Assembly (NCBI GenBank): GCA_965248175.1
Contig: OZ252093.1
Location: 124,001-188,000 of the forward strand
Direction of reading: 5' to 3'
Origin: VXPQ01 sp965248175
GTDB lineage: Bacteria; Bacteroidota; Rhodothermia; Rhodothermales; VXPQ01
Length of the DNA stretch: 64,000 nt
Part shown: one piece after another, positions 1 through 8,495 of the stretch
Layout of the letters: each line of letters begins with the position of its first letter
Numbering within the stretch: position 1 is the stretch's first letter
The notes under the pieces: model-generated
Seen by the model: only the letters and a program-made list of their open reading frames with translations
Told to the model about the DNA's origin: nothing
The model's database searches: none
Position numbers and translations under genes: made by a program

Positions 1-2
1 CG

Positions 3-860
3 AACGACCTGTCTGCAATGTACTGGAATCCGGCAGGCCTCGCGCGTCTGTCCGGCGCCTCCGTGCAGTTGGCGCATACCCGGTACCTTGCCGATATCAC
101 CTACAATTTCGCGGCCTTCGGTACTTCGCTCGGTAATGCAGGCACACTGGCCGCTTCGTTGATCTACCTCGATTCCGGGGATATGCTCGTGCGTACGATC
201 GCGCAGCCGGAAGGCACCGGAGAGCGTTTCAAGGTGCAGAACTACGCGATCCAGGTGTCGTACGGGCGAGCGCTGACGGATCGCTTCTCCATCGGCGGAA
301 GCTTCAAGTTCATTCAGGAACGCATCTGGCACAGTACGGCGTCGTCCATCGCCCTTGATGTGGGCACGCTTTTTACGACGCCATACGAGCGCCTGCGCCT
401 CGGCGCCAGCTTCTCGAACTTCGGGCCGAAGATGCAAATGAGCGGGCGCGACATCGTATTCAGTACGGACCCGACGCCAAACCAGGGCGGCGTGGTGGAA
501 ATCGTCAATTCCGAATACCTGCTGGACCGGCATCCGCTACCGCTCCTGTTTCGGATCGGTCTGTCCTGGGATGCCTTGCAGACGGCGGATCATACCTTCG
601 TGCTCTCCACCGATGCGGCGCACCCGAACGACAACTACGAATATGTGAACTTCGGCGCAGAGTACGACTTCCGGAACCTGATCGCGTTGCGGGCAGGCTA
701 CCGCAACCTGTTCGAGGCGAACGGCGAGCAGGGGCTTACGATGGGCGGAGGACTGAATCTTCGTCTCGACAGGGCGCTCCGCGTCCGCATCGACTATGCC
801 TGGGCGGATTTCGGGCGCCTCGAACAGACACACTGGTTTACCATCGATCTCGGATTCTGA
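3..860 (+). CDS. PorV/PorQ-family outer-membrane beta-barrel protein (5' partial)
   Basis: The reading frame is already open at the window edge: NDLSA precedes the first ATG at position 18, and NDLSAMYWNPAGLA resembles the N-terminal signature of PorV/PorQ (UPF0164) proteins, where it follows the signal peptide. The remaining about 285 residues alternate polar and hydrophobic residues as in beta strands and end in LGF, a terminal aromatic typical of outer-membrane barrels. Known family members include PorV, the type IX secretion shuttle that carries cargo to the attachment complex, and PorQ. I cannot tell PorV from a paralogue because the N-terminus is missing. The next gene encodes a secreted amidase with a T9SS sorting tail, so a secretion role fits the context, but this is inference. 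Confidence 0.8.
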   Translation, partial: NDLSAMYWNPAGLARLSGASVQLAHTRYLADITYNFAAFGTSLGNAGTLAASLIYLDSGDMLVRTIAQPEGTGERFKVQNYAIQVSYGRALTDRFSIGGSFKFIQERIWHSTASSIALDVGTLFTTPYERLRLGASFSNFGPKMQMSGRDIVFSTDPTPNQGGVVEIVNSEYLLDRHPLPLLFRIGLSWDALQTADHTFVLSTDAAHPNDNYEYVNFGAEYDFRNLIALRAGYRNLFEANGEQGLTMGGGLNLRLDRALRVRIDYAWADFGRLEQTHWFTIDLGF

Positions 861-991
861 GGCCACGCGCACACTGCGCACCTCGTCCCGCCTGCGCTTT
901 CGTGGAACCACGCGCACTGCGTATACATACTCTGCACCCTGCACATGACCCGATTCCTTATGCAGTACGCCATTAAGATGCTTCAGAGGGG

Positions 992-2437
992 GTGGCTGCG
1001 CCGGAGAGATCTCCGGTCGCTGTTACTGTGTGTGGGCGCCAGCCTGGGCTGATCGTGGCGTCCATGCCCGTCAGCGCGCAGCCGATATCTTCCCTGTTCG
1101 CCGATCTCGGAGCCAACGCCGTGGCGTTTGCCCCCTCCCCCCTCTCCAAGACGGGAGAACCGGCATGGATCACCGTGAAAATCCCCGCGGAGGCGACAGG
1201 ATTCGTCGTGCAGGGAACAACCTCCGACCGCAACCTGACCGGGTGGGTGCGCTTCGAGGATGGCCCCTGGAACACGCTGCGCGTGGTATTTTCGGCTACC
1301 GGGGATACGTTCTTCGCCGGCTTTCATGGAAATGAAGTGTTTTCTGCAGGGCGGTTCGAGGTACGCTTCAAAACGCTGGCGTCCGTCGCTCTCGTAGCTG
1401 CAGGCATCTTCGACAACCGAACGGATGCGGACCGGGAGGATGAAGAAGGCGAAAAGCCCGGAGCGGAACGAGACGCACCCGGCAAGAAGCATCCCGGAGA
1501 AACCGGCGAGGCTCGTCAACAGAAAACAGGCATCATTGTCCCGCCACACATGCATGGCAGAGGAGCATGGAAGGCCGACTTTTTCCGGGGCAATCCCGAG
1601 GCGCTGGCCCACCCCGACTACCTGAAGATGGCCTTTCATCATGCCGCCGGTTTCTGGGCCTACACGCACAAAGAAGGACTTGCGCAACTGAAAGCCATCC
1701 AGGACCTGCACCAGAACATCCGGGGCTGGAGCGACATCGGATACCATTTTGTGCTGGACCAAAGCGGTCGGCTCTACCAGGGCCGGCCCTTTTTGCATGG
1801 CGAAACATCGCTCGCGTCCGTACCCGCCCTGGCGAAGGGCGCGCATGTGGGCGGCCACAACACCGGCAACATCGGGGTGTGCATGCTGGGGTGTTACCAT
1901 CCTCCCTATCTTGCCCGGTGTACGGACAGGCTGTCGCTGCCGACTTTCGATTCCCTGGCTGTCACCTTCGCATTCCTTTCCGAAAATTACAGCGTATCGC
2001 CGGACAACCTGCGCGGACACGGCCAGTTTCCAGGAGCCTCCACAAGTTGCCCCGGGGAGAACAACCTCGCCATCTTCCACGACCTGGTCGAGCACATCCG
2101 TACCCTGCTTGTGACCGGCAATGCCCCGCTTGGCGCCGCATACGCCGAACGCCCGCAAGAATATATCCTCACCGAGAACTACCCCGACCCGTTCCTCCAC
2201 ACGACCACGATTCGGTATTATTTGCCGCAGGACGGTATCGTCCATCTCAAGGTGTTCGATGCGCTCGGACGCAACGTGGCGAATCTTGCGGAAGGCCCCG
2301 CCGAGGGTGAACGCTGGTATCATATCCCCTTCGACGCAACCGAACTCCCGTCGGGTACGTATTTTTATCGTTTGCGGGTAGAGGGTTTCTCAGGCACGGT
2401 CCACAACGAAACACATTCGCTCGTGCACGTACGATAA
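992..2437 (+). CDS. Secreted N-acetylmuramoyl-L-alanine amidase (Amidase_2/PGRP fold) with T9SS sorting domain; signal peptide out of frame
   Basis: Residues about 205-365 match the amidase_2/peptidoglycan-recognition fold: FHH near residue 215, GHG near 340 and TSCPG near 350 supply the His, His and Cys expected to bind zinc, so cleavage of the MurNAc-L-Ala bond is likely. The last about 90 residues (from ENYPDPF) form a Por secretion C-terminal sorting domain ending in GTYFYRL and a basic tail. The GTG at 992 gives no signal peptide. A good one (MLQRGWLRRRDLRSLLLCVG and on) starts at ATG 945, 960 or 978 in another frame, stops at TGA 1050, and would run into LIVASMPVSAQ of this frame after a one-base shift near 1046. 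The true start is therefore probably 945-978 and the gene is either frameshifted or misassembled. Confidence 0.85.
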   Translation: MAAPERSPVAVTVCGRQPGLIVASMPVSAQPISSLFADLGANAVAFAPSPLSKTGEPAWITVKIPAEATGFVVQGTTSDRNLTGWVRFEDGPWNTLRVVFSATGDTFFAGFHGNEVFSAGRFEVRFKTLASVALVAAGIFDNRTDADREDEEGEKPGAERDAPGKKHPGETGEARQQKTGIIVPPHMHGRGAWKADFFRGNPEALAHPDYLKMAFHHAAGFWAYTHKEGLAQLKAIQDLHQNIRGWSDIGYHFVLDQSGRLYQGRPFLHGETSLASVPALAKGAHVGGHNTGNIGVCMLGCYHPPYLARCTDRLSLPTFDSLAVTFAFLSENYSVSPDNLRGHGQFPGASTSCPGENNLAIFHDLVEHIRTLLVTGNAPLGAAYAERPQEYILTENYPDPFLHTTTIRYYLPQDGIVHLKVFDALGRNVANLAEGPAEGERWYHIPFDATELPSGTYFYRLRVEGFSGTVHNETHSLVHVR

Positions 2438-2505
2438 GTTTCGGCAAGACTGCTTCCGTTTTTCAAGCACCCGTCCGAACGCGCATACGCCCGGACGCGA
2501 GGCCC

Positions 2506-4419
2506 ATGACCGATCAAAGCCACACGCCTTCTTCCGGGGAACAGCAGGTCCCCGAATCCGGGGATGCGACGGAGCATTCACCCCGGGAAGGGACGTCGCA
2601 CAACGACGCTCCCTCGCTCGAAACACCCGCCGGGACGGCCCGGACCCCCATCCTCGATACCTGGGCCCGCTACCCGTCCTGGGCCCGCGACCTGGCGCGC
2701 AAGTACCTCACGAAGACGCTCACGCAGTTCATTCTCTACGGCAACGTCCGCGATCTCGTGCCCGGCGAAACCGAAGACGGAGATCCCGGCTATGCGCCGC
2801 TACGAGAATTTCTGGTAAACGACCTGTTTGCGGCGCGGGACATCGTGATTTTTTACGACCGTTCCGCCGGTATTCATTTTGCCGACGCGGCGTCCCGGAA
2901 AGACTTCCACCGGGCCGTTTCAGGGTATGACGCCATCTTCGGCACCGAATATGCGCGCGCCTTGCCGAGAGACCCGGTCCGCGTGTTTTCCGTCCTGGAA
3001 AATTATTTTCGTACGCGCCTCGCCGACGGCTTGCGCATTGCCTGCGTGGTGGATTATGCGGAAACCATTGTTCCGATGGCCGAGGCGTCCATGTACTCCG
3101 CCGAAGACCGTAATGCGCTCGTGTTTCTCCAGAAATGGGCGCACGACCCCCTTTTCCTTGAAGGCGACTTCACCCTCTGCCTCATTGCGGAAAACCTCAC
3201 GGATCTGAACCGGCAACTCGTGCAGAGTCCGTACACTGCGGAAATACGGATTCCCATGCCGGACGAGGAAGCCCGGCTCGCCTTCGCGCGCTGGTCCCTC
3301 CTCGAGCGGGCAAACATCTTTGCGCAACATTCGGAGGTCTCCCCGGAAGCCGTAGCCCACCATACCGCCGGACTGGGCTATACCCAACTCCGCACGATTC
3401 TTGCCGATGTGCTCGAAAACCGCACCCTACTGACGTTCGAGGCGCTTTCCAGCATGAAAAAGGAGTTCATCGAGGCGGAAGCATACGGTATGCTGGAGTT
3501 CGTGAAAACCGAATTCAACCTCGACATGGTGGCGGGGCACCGGGAAGCCAAGGCGCATCTCCGGCAGGCCGCCGGCGCCTTGCGGGCCGCTCGCCCGGAT
3601 GTATTGCCCATGGGGTATCTGGTCAGCGGCCCCGTGGGAACGGGCAAAACGTTCCTGATCACCTGCTTTGCGGGGGAGATAGGCGTCCCGATGGTGACGC
3701 TGAAAAACTTCCGCTCGCAGTGGCAGGGCGTCACGGAAGGCAATCTCGAAAAAATTCTCCATTTGCTCGAGGCCATGACACCGGTGGCGGTAATGATCGA
3801 CGAGGCGGACACGGCCCTCGGTAACCGTGATGCACAGGGCGATTCGGGCGTTTCCAGCCGGGTATTCGGACAGATCGCCACCTTCATGAGCAACTCGTCG
3901 CACCGGGGGCGCATTCTCTTCTTCCTCGTCACGGCGCGCCCCGACCTGATGCCCATCGACCTGAAGCGGCAGGGACGGGCCGAAGAACACATTGCCCTGT
4001 TCTACCCGGAAGCAAAAGAAGAACGGGAAGAACTGCTTCGCGTCACCATGCAGCGAACAGGCGCCCGACTGGACATGCGCGACATGCCGGATGCATTGCT
4101 CAACAGTGACCGCCTGTTCAGCGGGGCGGACATGGAGGCGCTGTTTACGCGCGCGAAGTTCCGGGCGGGCGTGCAACTAACGGAAGACGGCGCCGTCCTT
4201 CCGAGTAAGGCGAACGGCGTGTACCCCATTACAAAAAAGATCCTCGAAGAAGCGGTGCGCGATTTCATCCCGCCCGCCTACCCCGAAGAAGTGGAGTTGC
4301 AAACGCTGGTGGCCGTGCTGGAATGCACAAGCAGAGCCCTGTTGCCCGAAAAATATCGAAAGATGGAGCGGGCGGCCATCATCCGGCGCGTCCAGGAATT
4401 GAAGGACCTCGTGGGATAA
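2506..4419 (+). CDS. AAA+ ATPase with degenerate N-terminal module
   Basis: A 637-residue cytoplasmic protein. The first about 50 residues are rich in Ser, Glu and Pro and look disordered. Residues about 60-330 resemble an ATPase-like module without a P-loop. A canonical AAA domain follows: Walker A GPVGTGKT near 374-381, Walker B VMIDEAD near 428-434, then a region holding arginines at the expected sensor/finger positions (ARPDLMPIDLKRQGR). The layout resembles two-module AAA+ machines of the FtsH/CDC48/proteasomal-activator type, but there is no transmembrane segment and no protease motif, so the substrate is unknown. It is transcribed from a 68-bp gap after the amidase and converges on mazG. 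Function as an ATP-dependent remodelling enzyme is inference from the domain. Confidence 0.8.
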   Translation: MTDQSHTPSSGEQQVPESGDATEHSPREGTSHNDAPSLETPAGTARTPILDTWARYPSWARDLARKYLTKTLTQFILYGNVRDLVPGETEDGDPGYAPLREFLVNDLFAARDIVIFYDRSAGIHFADAASRKDFHRAVSGYDAIFGTEYARALPRDPVRVFSVLENYFRTRLADGLRIACVVDYAETIVPMAEASMYSAEDRNALVFLQKWAHDPLFLEGDFTLCLIAENLTDLNRQLVQSPYTAEIRIPMPDEEARLAFARWSLLERANIFAQHSEVSPEAVAHHTAGLGYTQLRTILADVLENRTLLTFEALSSMKKEFIEAEAYGMLEFVKTEFNLDMVAGHREAKAHLRQAAGALRAARPDVLPMGYLVSGPVGTGKTFLITCFAGEIGVPMVTLKNFRSQWQGVTEGNLEKILHLLEAMTPVAVMIDEADTALGNRDAQGDSGVSSRVFGQIATFMSNSSHRGRILFFLVTARPDLMPIDLKRQGRAEEHIALFYPEAKEEREELLRVTMQRTGARLDMRDMPDALLNSDRLFSGADMEALFTRAKFRAGVQLTEDGAVLPSKANGVYPITKKILEEAVRDFIPPAYPEEVELQTLVAVLECTSRALLPEKYRKMERAAIIRRVQELKDLVG

Positions 4420-4479
4420 CGGGTGGACCTGGGTTCTTGCAAGGGATCGATCCGCACAGGGCATTGGGCGGGAATATCC

Positions 4480-5367
4480 CTATCCCCGCTCGATACCATC
4501 CGTGTTCTCCCCTTTCGTATCCAGCCCCTTTGCCTCCTCCCAGAAGGCATCCATTTCTGTCAGGTCCGATTGGGCGGGAGTCCGGCCCGACGCCGCCAGC
4601 CGCTCCTCGATATGCCTGAAGCGCCGTACGAACGTATCGTTCGTGCGGGAGAGCGCGTTTTCCGCATTGAGGCCGCTCATCCGCGCATAATTCACCAGTG
4701 CAAAAAGCACATCGCCGAACTCGCGCTCCCTTTCCTCCGGTGAAACACCCGGAGCATCCACCTCCGCAAATTCCCGGATTTCTTCGCAGACCTTCTCCCA
4801 GGCGCCCGCCCGCTCCGGGAAATCGAATCCGACCCCGGAGGCTTTTTGCTGGATGCGATGCGCCCTGAGGAGGGCGGGGAGCTGGCGGGGCACGCCCTCC
4901 AGCGCCGATTTCTTTGCCCCCTCCGCCAACTTGATCTGCTCCCAGTTGCGCACCACCTCCCCCGCATCTTCCACCTGCGTATCCTCGAACACATGCGGGT
5001 GGCGCCGCACCAGCTTGGAGGTTTCCTTGCGGATAATGTCCGTGATCGAGAACCGTTCGTCTCCCTCGGCAATCACGCCATGAAACGCCACATGCAGCAG
5101 CAGATCGCCCAGTTCCTCGCACAGCCCGTCCCGGTCCCCTTCGTCGATCGCCGAAACGGTCTCGTAGGCCTCCTCGATCAGCAGGTGCTTGACGGATTCG
5201 TGGGTCTGCTCCCGATCCCAGGGGCAATCCCGCCGCAACTGCCGGACAATGGCGGAAAATGTGGCATACGCCGCCTGCTCTTCTTCTCCCGGTGCAAACG
5301 CAGGGTCGACCCTGTGGTCGTACGTATTGTGCTTCGTGGAACCTGATGGCATATGTTCAATATACAT
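4480..5367 (-). CDS. mazG: Nucleoside triphosphate pyrophosphohydrolase MazG
   Basis: Two all-alpha MazG repeats can be seen. The first carries the metal-binding residues: DCPWDREQTHESVKHLLIEE followed by AYE and then EELGDLLLHV, the classic EExxE plus ExxD arrangement. The second is weaker (REREFGDVLFALVNYARM) but still has the helical pattern. The enzyme hydrolyses non-canonical and excess NTPs to NMP and pyrophosphate in the cytoplasm. The length (295 aa) fits two-domain MazG. The ATG at 5367 gives MYIEHMPSG; the ATG 15 bases downstream (5352) is an equally good start. It is convergent with the AAA+ gene, and its 5' side faces the ssb leader, so transcription diverges there. Confidence 0.93.
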   Translation of the reverse strand: MYIEHMPSGSTKHNTYDHRVDPAFAPGEEEQAAYATFSAIVRQLRRDCPWDREQTHESVKHLLIEEAYETVSAIDEGDRDGLCEELGDLLLHVAFHGVIAEGDERFSITDIIRKETSKLVRRHPHVFEDTQVEDAGEVVRNWEQIKLAEGAKKSALEGVPRQLPALLRAHRIQQKASGVGFDFPERAGAWEKVCEEIREFAEVDAPGVSPEEREREFGDVLFALVNYARMSGLNAENALSRTNDTFVRRFRHIEERLAASGRTPAQSDLTEMDAFWEEAKGLDTKGENTDGIERG

Positions 5368-5788
5368 ATAGTGTGATTCAGGAATGGGGGGCGCCGCATC
5401 CGGATCAGGGTATGCAGTGGATGCACATACTATTAAGGTACGTGGCGCCGCGTTCCGTCACGATGAAAAACATGCAGCGGACGGGTCGTGCGCAAGCGTA
5501 CACGGTCTGCAAAATCACTTGGTTTTCCACAAAATGTACACCGGCTACGGGGAATCCGGGGCTTTTATCCACAACCCGAAGCGATTCATGTCCAAAAGAT
5601 GTGGGTAACTAATCGCCATGATTTCCGACCTTGTGCGTAACGTAGAAACTCGGTATTTCCTCCTTGAGGCCAGCAAAAAATTCGTCCCGGGAGTTATGTT
5701 TGAGGGCGGCGCGGGTCTATAAGCGCGAGCCTGCAACTACTGTGTCGTCGGCCGGCATTGCACTCACCATACATGCAGAGGTATTCTC
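5368..5788. other. 421-bp divergent intergenic region between mazG and ssb
   Basis: I see no credible gene here. Small open frames exist but lack codon bias, ribosome sites and recognisable motifs. The stretch must hold the outward promoters for mazG and ssb. It also contains three 9-mers that match or nearly match the DnaA-box consensus, listed separately. The 8-mer GGCGCCGC occurs twice, near 5389 and 5447. Confidence 0.6.
5523..5608 (+). promoter_or_regulatory. Cluster of three DnaA-box-like 9-mers upstream of ssb
   Basis: TTATCCACA at 5565-5573 is a perfect match to the consensus TTATNCACA. TTTTCCACA at 5523-5531 has one mismatch. On the opposite strand 5600-5608 reads TTACCCACA, also one mismatch. 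Three boxes within 86 bp, immediately upstream of a replication gene, suggest DnaA-responsive control of ssb or a DnaA-binding locus. No dnaA, dnaN or clear AT-rich unwinding element is nearby, so calling it oriC is not justified. Confidence 0.4.
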
Positions 5789-6250
5789 ATGGCATATGCC
5801 ATCAATAAAGTCATTCTCATTGGAAATCTGGGACAGGATCCGGAAACGCGCTACACCGGAAGCGGAACGCCGGTGTGCAATGTGCGGCTTGCAACCACCG
5901 AACGGTACAAGGATGCAAACGGAGAAATGGTCGAGCGGACTGAATGGCACAGCATTGTAGCCTGGTCCCGCCTTGCGGAAATATGCGGCGAATACCTGCG
6001 AAAAGGGTCAAAGGTATATTTCGAGGGGCAATTGCAGACGCGCTCATGGGAAGATCGCGACGGCAACACGCGCTACACCACGGAAGTCCGCGCCCGCGAA
6101 ATGATGATGCTGGACTCGCGAGGCGAAGGCGGATCGGGAGGCGGCTCTTCCGGGGGGGGAGCTAATCGACCCCGGAACGCGGCAACCGCAAACAAAGCCC
6201 CCGTCGAGGATACTGCAGGGTTCGAACCGGACGACGATCTCCCGTTCTGA
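5789..6250 (+). CDS. ssb: Single-stranded DNA-binding protein
   Basis: The N-terminal about 110 residues form the OB fold of bacterial SSB: INKVILIGNLGQDPETRYT, then RTEWHSIVAWSRLAE and KVYFEGQLQTRSW. A Gly/Ser-rich linker (residues about 115-130) leads to the acidic tail ending DDDLPF, which recruits replication and repair partners. At 153 aa it has normal length. The protein coats single-stranded DNA in replication, recombination and repair. The gene is followed after 3 bases by a nucleoside deoxyribosyltransferase gene, so the two are probably cotranscribed. Three DnaA-like boxes lie 180-265 bases upstream. Confidence 0.97.
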   Translation: MAYAINKVILIGNLGQDPETRYTGSGTPVCNVRLATTERYKDANGEMVERTEWHSIVAWSRLAEICGEYLRKGSKVYFEGQLQTRSWEDRDGNTRYTTEVRAREMMMLDSRGEGGSGGGSSGGGANRPRNAATANKAPVEDTAGFEPDDDLPF

Positions 6251-6253
6251 CCC

Positions 6254-6739
6254 ATGCCGGAACACGCCCGCAAGACGCTGTATCTCGCGAATCCCTACGG
6301 CTTCTCGGCGCAGCAAAAGGCTGGACCGCTGGCCGATCTCGTGGCGGTGCTGGACGAAGCCGACGCGGAAGTGTGGGAGCCGTTCGAGCGCAACAACCAG
6401 ATCGACTTCAGCAAGATAGGCTGGGCGTACGAGGTAGGTCAGGCCGATGTACGCGATGTGCGCGAGGCAGACGGGATATTCGCCGTAGTGAACGGTTTCC
6501 CCCCGGACGAAGGCGCCATGGTGGAACTGGGCCTGGCCATTGCCTGGGGCAAACCCACCTTCCTGTTCCGGGACGACTTCCGGCGCTGTACGGACAGTGA
6601 AACCTACCCGCTTAACCTCATGCTCTTCGCAGGGCTTCCGCCGCAGGGATGGGAACGCTGGTGGTATGCCTCGATCGAGGAAATCGCCGATCCGAACAAG
6701 GCGCTGGTTCCATGGTTGCTCGGAGAAACGTCCACCTGA
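6254..6739 (+). CDS. Nucleoside 2-deoxyribosyltransferase
   Basis: A 161-residue Rossmann-like protein with the family signatures LANPYGFS at the N-terminus, then WEPFERNNQIDFS, a DGIFAVVNG strand end and GAMVELGLAIAWGKPTFLF, where the Glu in VELG is the expected nucleophile. Such enzymes exchange or hydrolyse the base of 2'-deoxynucleosides in purine/pyrimidine salvage. It starts 3 bases after the ssb stop and ends 15 bases before the methyltransferase start, so it sits in a tight forward operon. Whether it acts in salvage or is functionally linked to the neighbouring DNA methyltransferase cannot be told from sequence. Confidence 0.88.
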   Translation: MPEHARKTLYLANPYGFSAQQKAGPLADLVAVLDEADAEVWEPFERNNQIDFSKIGWAYEVGQADVRDVREADGIFAVVNGFPPDEGAMVELGLAIAWGKPTFLFRDDFRRCTDSETYPLNLMLFAGLPPQGWERWWYASIEEIADPNKALVPWLLGETST

Positions 6740-6754
6740 CACGAAACGCGCCGG

Positions 6755-7597
6755 ATGCAGGCGAGCGGACAGGATACGCCGGTCATGGAATGCAAGGATA
6801 ACCTTGTATTCATGCGGGAACTCGAGGACGGGCAGATGAAACTGATCGTCACGTCGCCTCCCTATAACCTCGGCAAATCCTACGAGAAACGGGCGCCGCT
6901 GGAAGAGTACCTGCACCGGCAGGATCGCGTCATCTCCGAATGCGTGCGGCTCCTGCACCCCTCAGGCTCCCTGTGCTGGCAGGTCGGCAACTATGTGGAA
7001 CAGGGGGAAATCATCCCGCTCGACACCGTGCTGTACCCGCTTTTCCGCAAGCACGATCTGAAGATGCGGAACCGGATCGTGTGGCGCTTCGGACACGGCC
7101 TGCATTGCTCAAAGCGGTTCTCCGGGCGCTATGAAACGATCAACTGGTGGACCCGGAGCAACGATTACACGTTTCATCTGGACCCGGTCCGGATTCCGGC
7201 CAAATACCCGAACAAGCGGCATTTCAAGGGACCTAACATCGGGCAGCTCTCGGGCAACCCGAATGGCAAGAACCCCAGCGATGTGTGGCCGTTTCCCAAC
7301 GTCAAAAGCAATCACGTGGAGAAAACGATCCACCCCTGCCAGTTTCCCGTCGAACTGGCGGAGCGACTCGTGCTGTCCATGACCGATCCGGGCGATGCGG
7401 TCTTTGATCCGTATATGGGCGTCGGATCGTCGATCGTCGCAGCCCTGATGCACGGCAGGAAGGCATACGGTTGCGACATCGTGCCCGAATACGTGGCGAT
7501 TGCCCGCGAGCGGGTCCGGGCCCTGCGCGACGGTACGCTCCGCACACGTCCCATGGGGAAACCGGTGTACGATCCCGACCGGCGGCATAGCGGGTAG
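6755..7597 (+). CDS. Orphan DNA methyltransferase (N4-cytosine or N6-adenine type)
   Basis: Catalytic motif IV TSPPYNLG lies at residues 33-40 and the AdoMet-binding motif I FDPYMGVGSS near 215, so the order is IV then I, the beta class. SPPY rather than DPPY favours N4-cytosine methylation, although N6-adenine enzymes with this variant exist. Length (280 aa) and the C-terminal CDIVPEYVAIARER segment are typical. No restriction endonuclease is adjacent; the neighbours are nucleoside deoxyribosyltransferase (15 bp upstream) and a creatininase-family gene (about 60 bp downstream). It is therefore an orphan, possibly regulatory, modification enzyme. An internal ATG at 6785 (MECKDNLVF) is an alternative start. 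Confidence 0.9.
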   Translation: MQASGQDTPVMECKDNLVFMRELEDGQMKLIVTSPPYNLGKSYEKRAPLEEYLHRQDRVISECVRLLHPSGSLCWQVGNYVEQGEIIPLDTVLYPLFRKHDLKMRNRIVWRFGHGLHCSKRFSGRYETINWWTRSNDYTFHLDPVRIPAKYPNKRHFKGPNIGQLSGNPNGKNPSDVWPFPNVKSNHVEKTIHPCQFPVELAERLVLSMTDPGDAVFDPYMGVGSSIVAALMHGRKAYGCDIVPEYVAIARERVRALRDGTLRTRPMGKPVYDPDRRHSG

Positions 7598-7658
7598 TGA
7601 AAAACATTGCCCAAAGACGCCTGATACTCTTCTCCGACGAACCGCCTTGCCCCCCATC

Positions 7659-8426
7659 ATGTCCATTCGCCCGTACATTCTTGCCGACACAAACTGGAAG
7701 ACCGTCCGGCAAACCACATACGATGTCGCTATCCTGCCCTGGGGCGCGACGGAAGCGCACAACCACCATCTGCCCTACTCCACCGATGTGGCCGAATGCG
7801 ACCATATCGCCGCCGAAGCGGCGCGCAAGGCATGGGAAGCCGACGCCAACATCATTGTCCTGCCCACGATTCCTTTCGGCGTCAACACCGGGCAACTGGA
7901 CATAAAGCTCGACATGAATCTCTATCCGAGCACGCAAGCCGCCATCCTCGGGGATATCGTCGATGCCGTCTCGCGCACCGAAATCCGGAAACTACTTATA
8001 CTCAACGGCCACGGAGGCAACGATTTTCGACAAATGATCCGGGAAATCGGCACCGCTCACCCACAGATGTTTCTGTGCGAAATGCACTGGTTCCGGATTA
8101 TGAACGTTGCGGAGTATTTCGAAATGCCGGCGGATCATGCCGGTGAAATGGAAACGAGCCTTATGATGCACCTTTGTCCCGAACTGGTGCTTCCGCTCGA
8201 AGAAGCCGGTGACGGCGCAGAGCGGCGATTCAACATCGAGGGGTTGCGGGAAAAATGGGTCTGGGCCGAACGGAAGTGGTCGCAGGTAACCGAAAGTACC
8301 GGGGTTGGAGACCCCTCGCTGGCTACTCCGGACAAGGGAGCTCGATTCTTCGTCGACGTGACGACGAAAATCGCAGCCTTCCTGAAAGAACTGGCGGATG
8401 CCGATCTCGACGACCTGTACGAATAG
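7659..8426 (+). CDS. Creatininase-family amidohydrolase
   Basis: A 255-residue protein with the family's metal-site motifs: LPWGATEAHNHHLPYSTDV near the N-terminus (Glu, His, Asp ligands), NGHGGND near residue 112, and a late Glu in HAGEMETSLMM. Members hydrolyse cyclic or linear amides (creatinine, formamides of riboflavin or mycofactocin pathways); the true substrate here is unknown. The ATG at 7659 was chosen because the frame upstream of it reads through the methyltransferase end without homology. It follows the methyltransferase in the same direction and may be cotranscribed with it. Confidence 0.88.
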   Translation: MSIRPYILADTNWKTVRQTTYDVAILPWGATEAHNHHLPYSTDVAECDHIAAEAARKAWEADANIIVLPTIPFGVNTGQLDIKLDMNLYPSTQAAILGDIVDAVSRTEIRKLLILNGHGGNDFRQMIREIGTAHPQMFLCEMHWFRIMNVAEYFEMPADHAGEMETSLMMHLCPELVLPLEEAGDGAERRFNIEGLREKWVWAERKWSQVTESTGVGDPSLATPDKGARFFVDVTTKIAAFLKELADADLDDLYE

Positions 8427-8495
8427 CCGACTGCGCACCGCTCGCTCCCGCATACGCCTGCCACACCCCCCGGCGCCCGTTATTACTGCGCGAAT

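Noticed and set aside
983..2323. A 446-residue open frame antisense to the amidase
   Set aside because: Shadow of the amidase frame, which has zinc ligands and a sorting domain.
5384..5608. Small gene of 74 codons upstream of ssb
   Set aside because: No family, no ribosome site, and it covers the DnaA-like boxes; more likely regulatory DNA.
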